From assembly GCA_028345955.1 (NCBI GenBank), contig JAOMEO010000008.1, forward strand, positions 1-57,111: 57,111 nt of DNA, written 5' to 3'. Positions 21,452 through 30,927 of this stretch are shown here, piece by piece. Source of the DNA: Candidatus Thioglobus sp. (GTDB lineage: Bacteria > Pseudomonadota > Gammaproteobacteria > PS1 > Pseudothioglobaceae). Position 1 is the stretch's first letter. The number at the start of each line of letters is the position of its first letter. The notes under the pieces are model-generated. The model was not told the DNA's origin, searched no databases, and was given only the letters and a program-made list of their open reading frames with translations. Position numbers and translations under genes: made by a program.

Positions 21452-23107
21452 ATGCAAAATTTAAAAAACTCACAACAAAGTGGGTTAATTCAACATACTG
21501 TAATGCTTTTTAGTAGTATTCAAATAAGTTTTATTGTTCTAATCTGCGCTATTCTGCTTGGCTTATTAAGCCAGCCTTCAATAGCAGCTCATGATAAAGT
21601 CTACGAAATAACAATACTTCATACTAATGATTTTCACGCTCGTTTTAGACCAATCAGTAAATACGATAATAATTGTTCTGCAAAGAATAATGCCAAGGGA
21701 AAGTGTTTTGGTGGTACAGCGCGTTTGATTTCAGCAATTGAAGACGCTCGTTCAAGGCATTCTAATTCGATACTATTGGACGGTGGTGATCAATTTCAAG
21801 GAACGCTTTTCTATACTATGTACAAAGGAAAAGTGGCTGCAGAAATGATGAATAAGCTCGAATATGATGGAATGGCAGTGGGTAACCATGAGTTTGATGA
21901 TGGACCTGAAACTCTTAGAGCATTCATGGATACAGTAGATTTCCCTGTTCTTATGGCAAATGCTAACGTAGATATGGAACCAGAACTTAAAGGCAAACTA
22001 CAAAAATCAACGACCTTGTTAAAAAACAACCGAAAAATTGGTTTGATTGGTGTCGTTACTGAGGATGTGGTTGATATATCGAGTCCTGGTGATAACATTA
22101 TATTCACTGACGCTGTTGCTGCTGTGCAGGCTGAGGTAGATTTTTTGACCGAAGCTGGAGTAAATATAATTATACTTCTGTCTCACTCATCATACGGAAT
22201 AGACAAAATGATTGCAGCAAATACTACTGGTGTAGACGTTATTGTTGGTGGACATGATAACACTTATTTGTCAAACGTTAGCGATAGGGCAAAAGGCCCT
22301 TACCCAACGGTGGTCAATGGGACACAGATCATTCAGGCTTATGCCTATGGTAAATTCTTAGGCGAACTTTCAGTTCTCTTTGATGAAGCGGGCAATGTCA
22401 TCTATGCAACAGGTGAACCAATCACAATCGACGGTTCGGTCAATGAAAATAGTCAAATTGTTGCGCGTCTAGATGAACTGGAAGCACCAATCAATGAGCT
22501 TAAGGAGAGAGTTGTAGGAAACGTCTCTAGCGCATTAACTGGTGACAGGGCTGTTTGTCGCATTCAAGAATGTGATATGGGTAATATGATAGCGGATGCT
22601 ATGAGAGATGCGGTTATTGATAAAGGCTATACTATCGCATTGCAGAACTCAGGTGGAATCCGTGCTTCACTTGATGCAGGTGATGTCACACTCGGTGAAA
22701 TCATGACGATACTTCCGTTTCAAAACACTTTGTCAACTTTCAAGGTGACCGGTGAGCAGCTTCTTACAGCGATTGAAAACGGTGTCAGTGAGGTTGAGGA
22801 AGTTGCTGGAAGATTCCCTCAAGTTTCCGGAATGCGATATTCATTTGATTTAAGCAAGGCTCCTAATGAAAGAGTCACCTCAATTGAAATTGATGAAAAT
22901 GGCAGCTGGAAGCCGTTAGATTTAAATAAAACCTATGGTATGGTTTCTAATAACTTTATTCGTGGAGGTGGAGATGGATATAAAGTATTCAGATCTGCAT
23001 CTGAAATCTATGACTTTGGTCCAGATTTAGCGGATGTTGTTGCGAACTATATTAAAGCAAATCCAGGTTATTCTGGTTATACCGATAACCGAATTACTCA
23101 GGAATAA
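21452..23107 (+). CDS. 5'-nucleotidase / UshA-family metallophosphatase, exported
   Basis: 551 aa. A long N-region precedes the hydrophobic signal (about residues 18-42), with a cleavage-like SIAAHDK, so it is periplasmic or membrane-anchored. The metallophosphatase domain shows ILHTNDFHARF (D-x-H), LDGGDQFQG, GNHEFDDG, LLSHSSYG and GGHDN. The C-terminal nucleotidase domain shows NSGGIRASLDAGDVTLGEI, the substrate-stacking LPFQNTL and NNFIRGGGDGY. Role: dephosphorylation of nucleotides or UDP-sugars to scavenge phosphate and nucleosides. AGGAGAAG lies just before the ATG. A strong terminator follows. No Pho box was recognised upstream. Confidence 0.93.
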   Translation: MQNLKNSQQSGLIQHTVMLFSSIQISFIVLICAILLGLLSQPSIAAHDKVYEITILHTNDFHARFRPISKYDNNCSAKNNAKGKCFGGTARLISAIEDARSRHSNSILLDGGDQFQGTLFYTMYKGKVAAEMMNKLEYDGMAVGNHEFDDGPETLRAFMDTVDFPVLMANANVDMEPELKGKLQKSTTLLKNNRKIGLIGVVTEDVVDISSPGDNIIFTDAVAAVQAEVDFLTEAGVNIIILLSHSSYGIDKMIAANTTGVDVIVGGHDNTYLSNVSDRAKGPYPTVVNGTQIIQAYAYGKFLGELSVLFDEAGNVIYATGEPITIDGSVNENSQIVARLDELEAPINELKERVVGNVSSALTGDRAVCRIQECDMGNMIADAMRDAVIDKGYTIALQNSGGIRASLDAGDVTLGEIMTILPFQNTLSTFKVTGEQLLTAIENGVSEVEEVAGRFPQVSGMRYSFDLSKAPNERVTSIEIDENGSWKPLDLNKTYGMVSNNFIRGGGDGYKVFRSASEIYDFGPDLADVVANYIKANPGYSGYTDNRITQE

Positions 23108-23128
23108 TAAAAGCTTAATTTGAGCATC

Positions 23129-23156
23129 TAAGGGCTGGTTGTTAGACCAGCCCTTA
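23129..23156 (+). terminator. Rho-independent terminator after the nucleotidase gene
   Basis: TAAGGGCTGGT and ACCAGCCCTTA form an 11-bp perfect stem around a six-base loop, 21 nt past the stop, followed by the T-rich CTTTTCTTTG. It isolates the upstream gene from the reductase gene at 23234. Confidence 0.88.
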
Positions 23157-23233
23157 CTTTTCTTTGATTATTTCTAACAAACAGCTCAATGCTTCTGTAT
23201 TATGCTGACATTCATCGTGTCGAAATGAAATAA

Positions 23234-23998
23234 ATGACATCAATAAATATAGAACAAGTTACTGATATTATTCATTGGTCTGATAAGACATTTTCATTTA
23301 AAACTACTCGTAAGTTTTTAAATGAATTTCATAATGGTGAATTTGCAATGATTGGAATAGAACATGAAGGCAAAAAACTCATGAGGGCCTATTCATTTGT
23401 ATCAGCAAATCATGAAGATTATTTAGAGTTCTTTTCAATTAAACTTAAAGATGGACTCCTAACTTCGAAATTACAAAAAATAAAAATTGGTGATGAAATA
23501 CTTGTAAGAGATAAATCGACAGGTACTTTAATTATCAATGACCTTCTGCCAGGACGTAATCTTTTTCTTATATCCACAGGTACTGGCTTGGCACCCTTTA
23601 TTAGCATTATAAAAGACCCTAAAACTTATGAACGTTTTGCTAAAGTTGTATTAACCCATACAGTTCAATACCCAGAAGAACTAGCTTACAGGTCTGATTT
23701 AGAATCATTTAACGTCAAATGGGAAAAAGTAACTCAGGGTAGATTTATATACTTTAATACACTTACTAAAGCACAATGGCCACGGGAAGGTAGAATTACG
23801 AATTGGGTTAAAAATGAAAAACTAACTTCAGAAATTGGATATGAAAGGCTTGATGCTAAACTAGATAGATTTATGGTATGTGGATCGACTGGACTTAATA
23901 AAGATTTAATAGAATATTTTGAATCAATGGGGATGCAACAAGGCAATACCAAGACACCTGGAGAGTTTGTAGTAGAAAAGGCTTTTGTACGAAGATAA
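23234..23998 (+). CDS. fpr: Ferredoxin--NADP+ reductase (bacterial FpR type)
   Basis: FAD enzyme passing electrons between NADPH and ferredoxin/flavodoxin. 254 aa, matching bacterial subclass Fpr. FAD site RAYSFVSAN, the NADP site STGTGLAPFISII and CGSTGLN, and the short C-terminal VEKAFVRR characteristic of this subclass are all present. Such enzymes feed Fe-S assembly, radical SAM enzymes and oxidative-stress repair. Monocistronic by appearance, between two terminators. Confidence 0.94.
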   Translation: MTSINIEQVTDIIHWSDKTFSFKTTRKFLNEFHNGEFAMIGIEHEGKKLMRAYSFVSANHEDYLEFFSIKLKDGLLTSKLQKIKIGDEILVRDKSTGTLIINDLLPGRNLFLISTGTGLAPFISIIKDPKTYERFAKVVLTHTVQYPEELAYRSDLESFNVKWEKVTQGRFIYFNTLTKAQWPREGRITNWVKNEKLTSEIGYERLDAKLDRFMVCGSTGLNKDLIEYFESMGMQQGNTKTPGEFVVEKAFVRR

Positions 23999-24003
23999 AA
24001 CAA

Positions 24004-24044
24004 TTCCCACAGTGGTGAACAGAGTTATCATCCACATGTGGGAA
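24004..24044. terminator. Bidirectional terminator between fpr and the small lipoprotein gene
   Basis: TTCCCACA/TGTGGGAA (8 bp) continues inward as GTGG/CCAC with one bulged A, loop about 16 nt. A-rich and T-rich flanks occur on both strands. It lies in the 73-nt gap between two convergent stops, as expected for a shared terminator. Confidence 0.65.
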
Positions 24045-24071
24045 AAAGTTAGGTTACTAAATAGAAGGAAT

Positions 24072-24218
24072 TTAATCCCAGAAAATTAATGCGTCTCCAA
24101 TAGCACTAATGACATTCACTGTTCCACCGATTACTGCTTGAGGTACAGCGAGAACACTTTCCGCACAGCCACTTGCAAGCAATGCTAAAAGAACTATAAA
24201 AAATAATTTTAACTTCAT
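24072..24218 (-). CDS. Very small lipoprotein (48 aa)
   Basis: 48 codons plus TAA. The protein begins MKLKLFFIVLLALL with the lipobox LASGC (Cys18), followed by 30 residues that are small and hydrophobic (VPQAVIGGTVNVISAIGDA), ending IFWD. It has its own consensus-like promoter and an AGGAGAGA ribosome site 5 nt before the ATG, so it should be well expressed. Asp is not at +2, so outer-membrane sorting is likely (Ala-Glu at +2/+3). It resembles small proteobacterial lipoproteins of unknown function; I cannot assign a role. Confidence 0.75.
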   Translation of the reverse strand: MKLKLFFIVLLALLASGCAESVLAVPQAVIGGTVNVISAIGDALIFWD

Positions 24219-24272
24219 TACTATCTCTCCTTATGTTTGTAGAAAATCAATTTATTGTTATTTAGAATCTCG

Positions 24273-24302
24273 ATTATAAAGTACTTTAAATTGTCTTGAC
24301 AA
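24273..24302 (-). promoter_or_regulatory. Promoter of the small lipoprotein gene
   Basis: On the minus strand TTGTCA (24297-24302) and TATAAT (24273-24278) are 18 nt apart, about 55 nt before the lipoprotein ATG. The -35 box sits in a small palindrome (TTGTCTTGACAA). Confidence 0.65.
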
Positions 24303-24378
24303 TCAAATCTTAGTTTAAATACTCTTTCACTTAAAAAAATCATAAATTAATTCATTCCATAAATAATATTACTATTTT

Positions 24379-24386
24379 GTTATAAT
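24379..24386 (+). promoter_or_regulatory. Extended -10 promoter of the secreted four-cysteine protein gene
   Basis: TG-T-TATAAT is an extended -10 element about 30 nt before the ATG at 24416. No good -35 box is visible 17 nt upstream, which fits the extended -10 class. Confidence 0.55.
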
Positions 24387-24415
24387 CACTCCAAATCTCT
24401 ATTTATAGGGTCAAA

Positions 24416-24922
24416 ATGAATCACTTGATTAGATTAATAGTTTTAATTTTAGGTGGCTTAATTACTCACATAGTTATTGCATCAACCTTAGCCAGCGATG
24501 CTCAGGAAAGTGGTATCAATTCAACTTGTTCTTCATACTTAAGTCAACTCGAAGAGTCTTATGACTTGAACGGCCTGAATATAACTTTTGCTTATCCCAG
24601 TGACCCTTCTTTGTACCCATCTCTGCACGTGTCAAGTAAAAAATACAACAATGGAAGCTCTGTCTGGTCTGCAACTCTATCACCGGATGGTGAATATTGT
24701 TACCTTTCAACGGTAAACGTAACTTTAGTTAACACTCAGAGTTGCAGTGACATTACAATTTTCAAGCTTGCAGAAGACTCCTCTCTAAAAGTAACTAACT
24801 ATGCAGATGGTGATTACTCTATTATCACTTCTCAAGAAAATAGCTATCAGATAATACTCATTAGCAATGGAGAACACTCTTGTATGATGGCAGAAACTCG
24901 TATGATGTGGCCTGGAAGATAA
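24416..24922 (+). CDS. Secreted four-cysteine protein, unknown
   Basis: I do not recognise a family. 168 aa with a signal peptide (about 1-23; hydrophobic LIRLIVLILGGLITHIVI then ASTLASDA). The mature part has four cysteines (38, 95, 110, 156), suggesting two disulfides in the periplasm. It has beta-rich sequence (WSATLSPDGEYCYLSTVNVTL). It has its own promoter and stands between the convergently placed lipoprotein and htpX, in the most accessory part of the window. Could be an inhibitor or binding protein, but this is a guess. Confidence 0.7.
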   Translation: MNHLIRLIVLILGGLITHIVIASTLASDAQESGINSTCSSYLSQLEESYDLNGLNITFAYPSDPSLYPSLHVSSKKYNNGSSVWSATLSPDGEYCYLSTVNVTLVNTQSCSDITIFKLAEDSSLKVTNYADGDYSIITSQENSYQIILISNGEHSCMMAETRMMWPGR

Positions 24923-25073
24923 ACACTAGTTTGTTTCCGTTACATTTAAATTAATTCTAATAATTCCACTAACCCCTTTTATGAAGGTATTGATGCTGAA
25001 ATTTTAAAAAAAATAAAGTAAGTCTTTCTATAAAATAGCATTTATAAACCGATAATTAAATAGGAATAAATAA

Positions 25074-25967
25074 ATGCAAAGAATCTTTCTCTTTCTGATT
25101 ACTAATATCGCCATCATGGTGGTTCTGAGTATTACATTAAGAATACTTGGTGTTGAAAGTCTTCTTGCTCAGAATGGTAGCGATTTAAACATTAATGCTT
25201 TGGTCATTTTTTCAGGTATTTTTGGTTTCGGTGGCGCCTTTATCTCTCTTGCCATTTCAAAATGGATGGCTAAACGGATGACTGGTGCAAAAGTTATTGA
25301 ACAGCCAGGCAATAATGTTGAGACTTGGTTATTAGAAACGGTTGAAAAGCAGTCCAGCATTGTTGGTATCAAGATGCCTGAAGTGGCTATTTTTCCTTCT
25401 ACTCAGATGAACGCATTTGCAACAGGTGCAAGCAAAAATAATGCTCTAGTTGCTGTATCACAAGGTCTGCTTGACAATATGAGTCAAGGCGAGATTGAGG
25501 CTGTTGTGGGCCATGAAATGAGTCACGTTGCAAACGGTGACATGGTAACTCTTACTCTCATCCAGGGAGTTGTAAACACTTTTGTTATTTTCTTCTCAAG
25601 AGTTATAGGCCATGTTGTTGATAGAGTTATACTTAAAAATCGAAGTGGCCATGGAATTGGATATTTTGTAACAGTTATATTTGCTCAAGTAGTACTCTCT
25701 ATTTTAGCTAGCATAGTTGTAATGTATTTCTCTAGAAAAAGAGAATTTATTGCTGATACAGGTGGCGCTGACTTAGCAGGCCATCAAAATATGATTAATG
25801 CCCTAAAACGTTTAGCACAAAAAGAACCTGAACCCCTTCCTGAGCAGTTAGCTGCATTTGGGATTGGTGAAAAGTCTAAAACTGGCTGGTCTCAGTTGTG
25901 GGCATCACACCCACCTCTAGAAAATAGAATTAAGGCGCTTGAGGCTCGCTCAAGCCAATCTAATTAA
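25074..25967 (+). CDS. htpX: Membrane protease HtpX
   Basis: M48 zinc metalloprotease of the inner membrane that degrades damaged membrane proteins alongside FtsH. 297 aa. Two N-terminal and two central transmembrane segments. The zinc site is in VVGHEMSHVANGD (HEMSH, 147-151), with the third ligand in the EFIADTGGADL stretch. Conserved QPGNNVETWLLETVEKQS is HtpX-specific. Followed after 8 nt by map. Confidence 0.96.
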   Translation: MQRIFLFLITNIAIMVVLSITLRILGVESLLAQNGSDLNINALVIFSGIFGFGGAFISLAISKWMAKRMTGAKVIEQPGNNVETWLLETVEKQSSIVGIKMPEVAIFPSTQMNAFATGASKNNALVAVSQGLLDNMSQGEIEAVVGHEMSHVANGDMVTLTLIQGVVNTFVIFFSRVIGHVVDRVILKNRSGHGIGYFVTVIFAQVVLSILASIVVMYFSRKREFIADTGGADLAGHQNMINALKRLAQKEPEPLPEQLAAFGIGEKSKTGWSQLWASHPPLENRIKALEARSSQSN

Positions 25968-25975
25968 TTTTTTTT

Positions 25976-26755
25976 ATGGCGATAACTATCAAAACTGCTG
26001 AGCAGATTGAAAAGATGCGTATTGCTGGAAAGTTGGCTGCTAGCGTACTGGAAATGATAGAGCCTCACGTCAAAACTGGTGTTACTACAGGGTATTTGGA
26101 TCAACTCTGTCATAGTTATATTGTCGAAAAGTTAAACGCAATCCCTGCCCCACTTAACTATAACGGCTTCCCTAAATCGATATGCACTTCAATCAATAAT
26201 GTTGTTTGTCACGGAATTCCGGGAGAGAAAAAACTTAAAAAGGGAGACATTATCAATATCGATATAACCGTAATCAAAGATGGGTTTCACGGTGACACCT
26301 CTAAAATGTTTCTTATTGGCAAGACAAGTGTCAAAGCAAGAAGAATCTGCAAGGTTGCACACGAATGCTTGCTAATTGGAATTGAAAAAGTCAAGCCAGG
26401 AATTCATTTAGGTGAGATTGGTAGAGCGATTGGAGCTCATGCAAAAGCGAAGGATTGTGCAGTTGTTCGTGACTATTGCGGTCATGGAATTGGTTTAGGC
26501 TTTCATGAAATGCCCCAAGTCATTCACTACGATGACGGTAAAGTTAATCGAAGCCCTATTTTAGAGCAAGGAATGACTTTTACTATCGAACCGATGATTA
26601 ATCTAGGTGGCTTTGAGGTAATTACTTCCAAGCTTGATGGGTGGACAGTTACCACTAAAGACCGCTCTCTTTCAGCACAATGGGAACATACTATCTTGGT
26701 TACAAAAAATGGTTACGAAATATTAACACTTCGAAAAGATGAATTAATTTCTTAG
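25976..26755 (+). CDS. map: Methionine aminopeptidase, type I
   Basis: Removes the initiator methionine from nascent proteins. 259 aa, usual length. The five metal ligands are visible in DIINIDITVIKDGFHGDTS (two Asp), GHGIGLGFHEMP (His), TIEPMINLG (Glu) and SAQWEHTILV (Glu). Although map often sits beside rpsB, here it follows htpX by 8 nt, with no ribosomal genes nearby. Confidence 0.97.
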   Translation: MAITIKTAEQIEKMRIAGKLAASVLEMIEPHVKTGVTTGYLDQLCHSYIVEKLNAIPAPLNYNGFPKSICTSINNVVCHGIPGEKKLKKGDIINIDITVIKDGFHGDTSKMFLIGKTSVKARRICKVAHECLLIGIEKVKPGIHLGEIGRAIGAHAKAKDCAVVRDYCGHGIGLGFHEMPQVIHYDDGKVNRSPILEQGMTFTIEPMINLGGFEVITSKLDGWTVTTKDRSLSAQWEHTILVTKNGYEILTLRKDELIS

Positions 26756-26841
26756 TATGCTCTAGATTCCATACTTCAGATAGCAATTGATATTCCAGCT
26801 TGTGCTAAAATGAAACTTTTTTACTCTCACTTGTTTAACTT

Positions 26842-27459
26842 GTGAAACGCTTAAGAAATTATTTTATTTCCGGCCTTCTTTTCTGGGTACCTCTAGCTTT
26901 AACTGTCTTCGTTGTTAAGTTCTTCTTAGAACTTATTAATAATCTTGTTCCACAAAAATACTTACCAGAAGCTATATTTAATTTAGATACCACTATTCCA
27001 GGATCAGGAATTCTCTTGGTACTGATAGTCATACTTATCACAGGAGTGTTGGTTACTAATATATTAGGCCGAAAGCTAGTAGCCCTATGGGAAAAAGCCC
27101 TTAATAAAATTCCAGGCTTTAGAAACGTATACAACGTATTAAAAAAAGTTTCTGATACTGTATTTAATACTTCAACAGAGAGTTTCAGAAAGGCATTTTT
27201 AATTCAATATCCAAGCAAGGGGATTTGGGTGATTGCATTTCAATCAGGTGATTACAAAGGCGAGGCTGAATCCATTATCGATGAAGAAATCATGAATCTT
27301 TTTGTGCCAACCACCCCTAATCCAACCTCAGGTTTTTTTGTCATGATGGCGAAAAAAGATGCATTCGAACTTGATATGAGTGTTGAAGAAGCTTTCAAGC
27401 TAGTTATCTCTGCAGGCGTTGTGACACCTAACTCGGTTAAAATTATGGATGAGAAATGA
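26842..27459 (+). CDS. DUF502 family membrane protein
   Basis: 205 aa, GTG start supported by the overlapping aspS start downstream. Two transmembrane helices ([21 protein letters not shown] and [15 protein letters not shown]) precede the family-typical [18 protein letters not shown] and [13 protein letters not shown] motifs, which define DUF502. Function is unestablished. The gene immediately preceding aspS is a recurrent position in gammaproteobacteria; the two overlap by 4 nt (ATGA), so expression is likely coupled. Confidence 0.92.
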   Translation: MKRLRNYFISGLLFWVPLALTVFVVKFFLELINNLVPQKYLPEAIFNLDTTIPGSGILLVLIVILITGVLVTNILGRKLVALWEKALNKIPGFRNVYNVLKKVSDTVFNTSTESFRKAFLIQYPSKGIWVIAFQSGDYKGEAESIIDEEIMNLFVPTTPNPTSGFFVMMAKKDAFELDMSVEEAFKLVISAGVVTPNSVKIMDEK

Positions 27460-29195
27460 GAACTCATTTCTGTGGAGAATTAAATAAAAGTTTTCTCGAA
27501 AAAGAAGTTACCTTATGTGGCTGGGTAAACAGAAGGCGTGACCATGGTGGTGTCATTTTTCTTGACCTAAGAGATAAGATAGGCCTTGCACAAATCGTTA
27601 TCAATCCAGAAACCAAAGAAACTTTCAAGTTGGCTGAAAGTATACGAAATGAATTCGTTCTCAAAGTTAAAGGAAAGGTAATAGCTAGAGATACTGAAAT
27701 GATTAATAAGAAAATCTCTACTGGGGAGATTGAAGTTCTTGCTAACGAGATTGAAATCCTAAATACTTCAAAACCTATTCCTTTTCAGCTTGACTCTGAA
27801 GACACCTCGGAAGAAGTTAGACTAAAGTATCGCTATCTTGATTTGCGTCGACATGAAATGCAAAAGCGTCTTCGGCTAAGATCTAAAGTGACGAAATATA
27901 TTCGTGACTTTATGGATAAAAACGACTTTATAGATATTGAAACACCATTTTTGACAAAGGCTACGCCAGAAGGAGCTAGAGATTATCTTGTACCTTCCCG
28001 AACTCACGAGGGTAGTTTTTTTGCACTACCTCAGTCCCCACAGCTATTCAAACAGTTACTCATGATGTCAGGCTTTGAACGCTATTATCAAATAGTTAAG
28101 TGCTTCAGAGATGAAGATTTACGGGCAGACCGTCAGCCAGAATTTACTCAGCTGGATGTAGAAACATCTTTTATGAATGAGATTGAGATAACTTCTTTGA
28201 TGGAGGAAATGATTAGAGGATTATTCCAAGAGGTACTCAACGTTAGCCTTCCTAAAAAATTCTCATCCATTAGTTATCATGAATCTATGAAATTATATGG
28301 CGTTGATCGACCTGATTTAAGAATTCCAATGCAAATGGTTGACATGAATGAGACAATGAAAGATGTTGAATTTAAAGTCTTTTCAGGCCCAGCTAATAGT
28401 GACAAGGCTAGAGTAGCTGCATTAAAGATTCCTGGTGGCGCTTCAATTAGTCGTAAACAAATAGATGACTACACTAAGTACGTTAGTATTTATGGGGCAA
28501 AAGGCTTGGCTTATATAAAAATTAACGAGGATGGACCTTCTTCGCCAATCATTAAATTCTTGGGTGAAGATATTACTGACAAAGTGATTGAGAAAACTAA
28601 AGCATCAATTGGCGACATTATATTTTTTGGTGCCGATACAACCAAAATTGTTAACGAATCTCTTGGAAATTTGAGAGAGAAATTAGCTCGTGACCTTAAC
28701 CTCTTTGATTCTGAATGGGCTCCTGTTTGGGTATTCGATTTTCCAATGTTTGATGTTGAAGATGACGGCACCTTAAATGCAATTCATCACCCATTTACAG
28801 CGCCTAGTGTTGACAGTCAAACGCTTGTAAAGGAACCAGAAAAATCTCTTTCTCGTGCCTATGACCTTGTCATTAATGGTTCAGAAGTTGGCGGAGGCTC
28901 CATTCGTATACATAAAAGTGATATGCAAAAAACGGTCTTAAAATTACTTGGTATTGATGATGATGAAGCGAGAAATAAATTTGGATTCCTTCTAGACGCT
29001 CTCGATTATGGGTGCCCTCCTCATGGCGGTATTGCTTTTGGACTAGATAGACTGGTGATGATACTTTGCGAAGCTGACTCTATTCGAGAAGTTATCGCAT
29101 TTCCAAAAACACAAACGGCGGCCTGTTTGTTGACCAATGCTCCAACAATTATTCCAAAAGTACAATTACGAGAGTTAAAATTAAAGACAATCTAG
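27456..29195 (+). CDS. aspS: Aspartyl-tRNA synthetase
   Basis: Charges tRNA-Asp. 579 aa, bacterial type with the insertion domain. N-terminal OB fold ([21 protein letters not shown]), class II motif 2 region ([18 protein letters not shown]), aspartate-site [12 protein letters not shown] and motif 3 [14 protein letters not shown] are all intact. It overlaps the DUF502 gene by 4 nt and is followed after 16 nt by nadA. Whether it is discriminating cannot be decided, as no gatCAB is in the window. Confidence 0.97.
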   Translation: MRTHFCGELNKSFLEKEVTLCGWVNRRRDHGGVIFLDLRDKIGLAQIVINPETKETFKLAESIRNEFVLKVKGKVIARDTEMINKKISTGEIEVLANEIEILNTSKPIPFQLDSEDTSEEVRLKYRYLDLRRHEMQKRLRLRSKVTKYIRDFMDKNDFIDIETPFLTKATPEGARDYLVPSRTHEGSFFALPQSPQLFKQLLMMSGFERYYQIVKCFRDEDLRADRQPEFTQLDVETSFMNEIEITSLMEEMIRGLFQEVLNVSLPKKFSSISYHESMKLYGVDRPDLRIPMQMVDMNETMKDVEFKVFSGPANSDKARVAALKIPGGASISRKQIDDYTKYVSIYGAKGLAYIKINEDGPSSPIIKFLGEDITDKVIEKTKASIGDIIFFGADTTKIVNESLGNLREKLARDLNLFDSEWAPVWVFDFPMFDVEDDGTLNAIHHPFTAPSVDSQTLVKEPEKSLSRAYDLVINGSEVGGGSIRIHKSDMQKTVLKLLGIDDDEARNKFGFLLDALDYGCPPHGGIAFGLDRLVMILCEADSIREVIAFPKTQTAACLLTNAPTIIPKVQLRELKLKTI

Positions 29196-29211
29196 TAGTA
29201 AAATCACCACA

Positions 29212-30159
29212 ATGAATATTAGAGGTTCCATAAAACAAGCACTACTTGAAAAAAACGCCACTTTGGTAGCCCACTATTACGTTGATGCGGATTTACAAAC
29301 CCTGGCAGAAGAAACCGGAGGTATTGTTTCAGACTCTTTAGAAATGGCAAGATTTGGTCAAAACTGCGATGCAGAAACAATTGTTGTTGCTGGTGTTAAA
29401 TTTATGGGCGAAACTGCCAAAATTCTTTCCCCTGAAAAGAGAGTGTTGGTTATTGATGATCAGGCAACTTGCTCACTTGACCTTTCTTGTCCAATCGATG
29501 ACTTTTCAACATTTTGTGATGCCAATCCTGACCGTGTCGTCGTCGTTTATGCCAATACATCAGCTGAAGTCAAAGCTAGAGCTGACTGGGTGGTGACATC
29601 TGGTAGCGCCCTTAAAATAGTTAAAAAATTACACCAAGAGGGTAAAAAAATACTTTGGGCACCTGACAAATACCTAGGCCACTACGTTCAAACGGAGACT
29701 GGTGCTGACATGCTTTTATGGGATGGTGCCTGTGTTGTCCACGAGGAATTCAAAGCAGAGGGACTTGAAAGGCTTATGCAGCACCACCCTGATGCAGCAG
29801 TTTTAGTACATCCAGAGTCACCCAAAGGAGTTATTGCTCTTGCTGATTTTGTTGGATCAACGACTCAGTTAATAGAGGCAGCAGCCACTAGACCTGAAAA
29901 AATATTTATTGTAGCAACGGACAATGGTATTTTTCATAAAATGCATGAAGTAGCACCGGGAAAAAAATTTATTGAAGCCCCAACTATGGGTGTAGGAGCA
30001 ACTTGCGAATCATGTGGACATTGTGGCTGGATGGCTATGAATAGCCTTGAAAAATGCTTAAGCACATTGAATACAGGTAAAAATGAAATAAGAATCAATG
30101 ATGAAGTTATTGAAAAAGCAAAGCACTCCATCCATCGATTACTCGCTTTCACTCAATAG
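29212..30159 (+). CDS. nadA: Quinolinate synthase A
   Basis: Condenses iminoaspartate with dihydroxyacetone phosphate to quinolinate for NAD synthesis, using a [4Fe-4S] cluster. 315 aa, the shorter NadA form. Cluster cysteines are expected at Cys87 (ATCSLDLSC), Cys174 ([10 protein letters not shown]) and within CESCGHC (265-271). [13 protein letters not shown] near the N-terminus is diagnostic. nadB and nadC are not adjacent. It lies between aspS and the YebC-family gene on one strand. Confidence 0.96.
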   Translation: MNIRGSIKQALLEKNATLVAHYYVDADLQTLAEETGGIVSDSLEMARFGQNCDAETIVVAGVKFMGETAKILSPEKRVLVIDDQATCSLDLSCPIDDFSTFCDANPDRVVVVYANTSAEVKARADWVVTSGSALKIVKKLHQEGKKILWAPDKYLGHYVQTETGADMLLWDGACVVHEEFKAEGLERLMQHHPDAAVLVHPESPKGVIALADFVGSTTQLIEAAATRPEKIFIVATDNGIFHKMHEVAPGKKFIEAPTMGVGATCESCGHCGWMAMNSLEKCLSTLNTGKNEIRINDEVIEKAKHSIHRLLAFTQ

Positions 30160-30186
30160 AATATTTGCGGAGATAAGCAATTAATA

Positions 30187-30927
30187 ATGGCAGGACATAG
30201 TAAGTGGCACAATATTCAACATAGAAAAGGTGCCCAGGATGCAAAGCGCGGAAAAGTCTTTACAAAACTCATCAAAGAGATAGTTGTTGCTGCAAAAATG
30301 GGTGGAGGCGTTATCGAAAATAATCCCTCTTTGCGCGTTGTTATCGATAAAGCGCTTGCCGCTAACATGAAGCGAGACACTATAGATAATGCAGTCAAAC
30401 GCGGCGCAGGTGATTTGGATGGAGATAATTACGAAGAAGTGCGCTATGAAGGTTATGGCATGGGAGGCACCGCCATTATGGTTGACTGTTTAACAGACAA
30501 CCGCAATCGAACAGTTGCAGATGTTCGTCATGCCTTTTCAAAGCACGGAGGTAACCTGGGCACCGATGGCTCTGTCTCCTATATGTTTTCAAAACAAGGC
30601 TTTATTAGTTTCGCTTCAGGTGATGAAGATGCCATTATGGAAGTCGCTATAGAGTATGGCGCTGATGATGTCATTACTAATGATGATGGTTCCATCGATG
30701 TGATGATGGCTCCGGATGACTTTTTTAGCATAAAGGACGCCCTTGTCGATAATAACTTGAATCCAGAACATTCTCAAATCACCATGGAGCCAGATAATCG
30801 TATTGAACTCAATTTGGAAGACGCCGAAAAGTTCATGAAGCTTATCGATAGACTCGAAGACCTAGATGATACTCAAGAGGTCTACCATAATGCTGATATT
30901 TCTGATGAGGTAATGGCTCAATTATGA
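30187..30927 (+). CDS. yebC: YebC/PmpR family regulatory protein
   Basis: 246 aa, the standard length of the TACO1/YebC family. It opens [23 protein letters not shown] and continues with [22 protein letters not shown], the family signature. Members act as DNA-binding regulators in some bacteria and as ribosome-associated factors relieving polyproline stalling in others. ruvC, the usual neighbour, is absent; ruvA lies 23 kb away. It overlaps purL by 4 nt (ATGA). Confidence 0.95.
   Translation: MAGHSKWHNIQHRKGAQDAKRGKVFTKLIKEIVVAAKMGGGVIENNPSLRVVIDKALAANMKRDTIDNAVKRGAGDLDGDNYEEVRYEGYGMGGTAIMVDCLTDNRNRTVADVRHAFSKHGGNLGTDGSVSYMFSKQGFISFASGDEDAIMEVAIEYGADDVITNDDGSIDVMMAPDDFFSIKDALVDNNLNPEHSQITMEPDNRIELNLEDAEKFMKLIDRLEDLDDTQEVYHNADISDEVMAQL

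Noticed and set aside
23999-24071. Hairpin between fpr and the lipoprotein gene as a small RNA or REP element
   Set aside because: Position between two convergent stops with A/T flanks on both strands is explained by a shared terminator; no second copy was noticed in the window.
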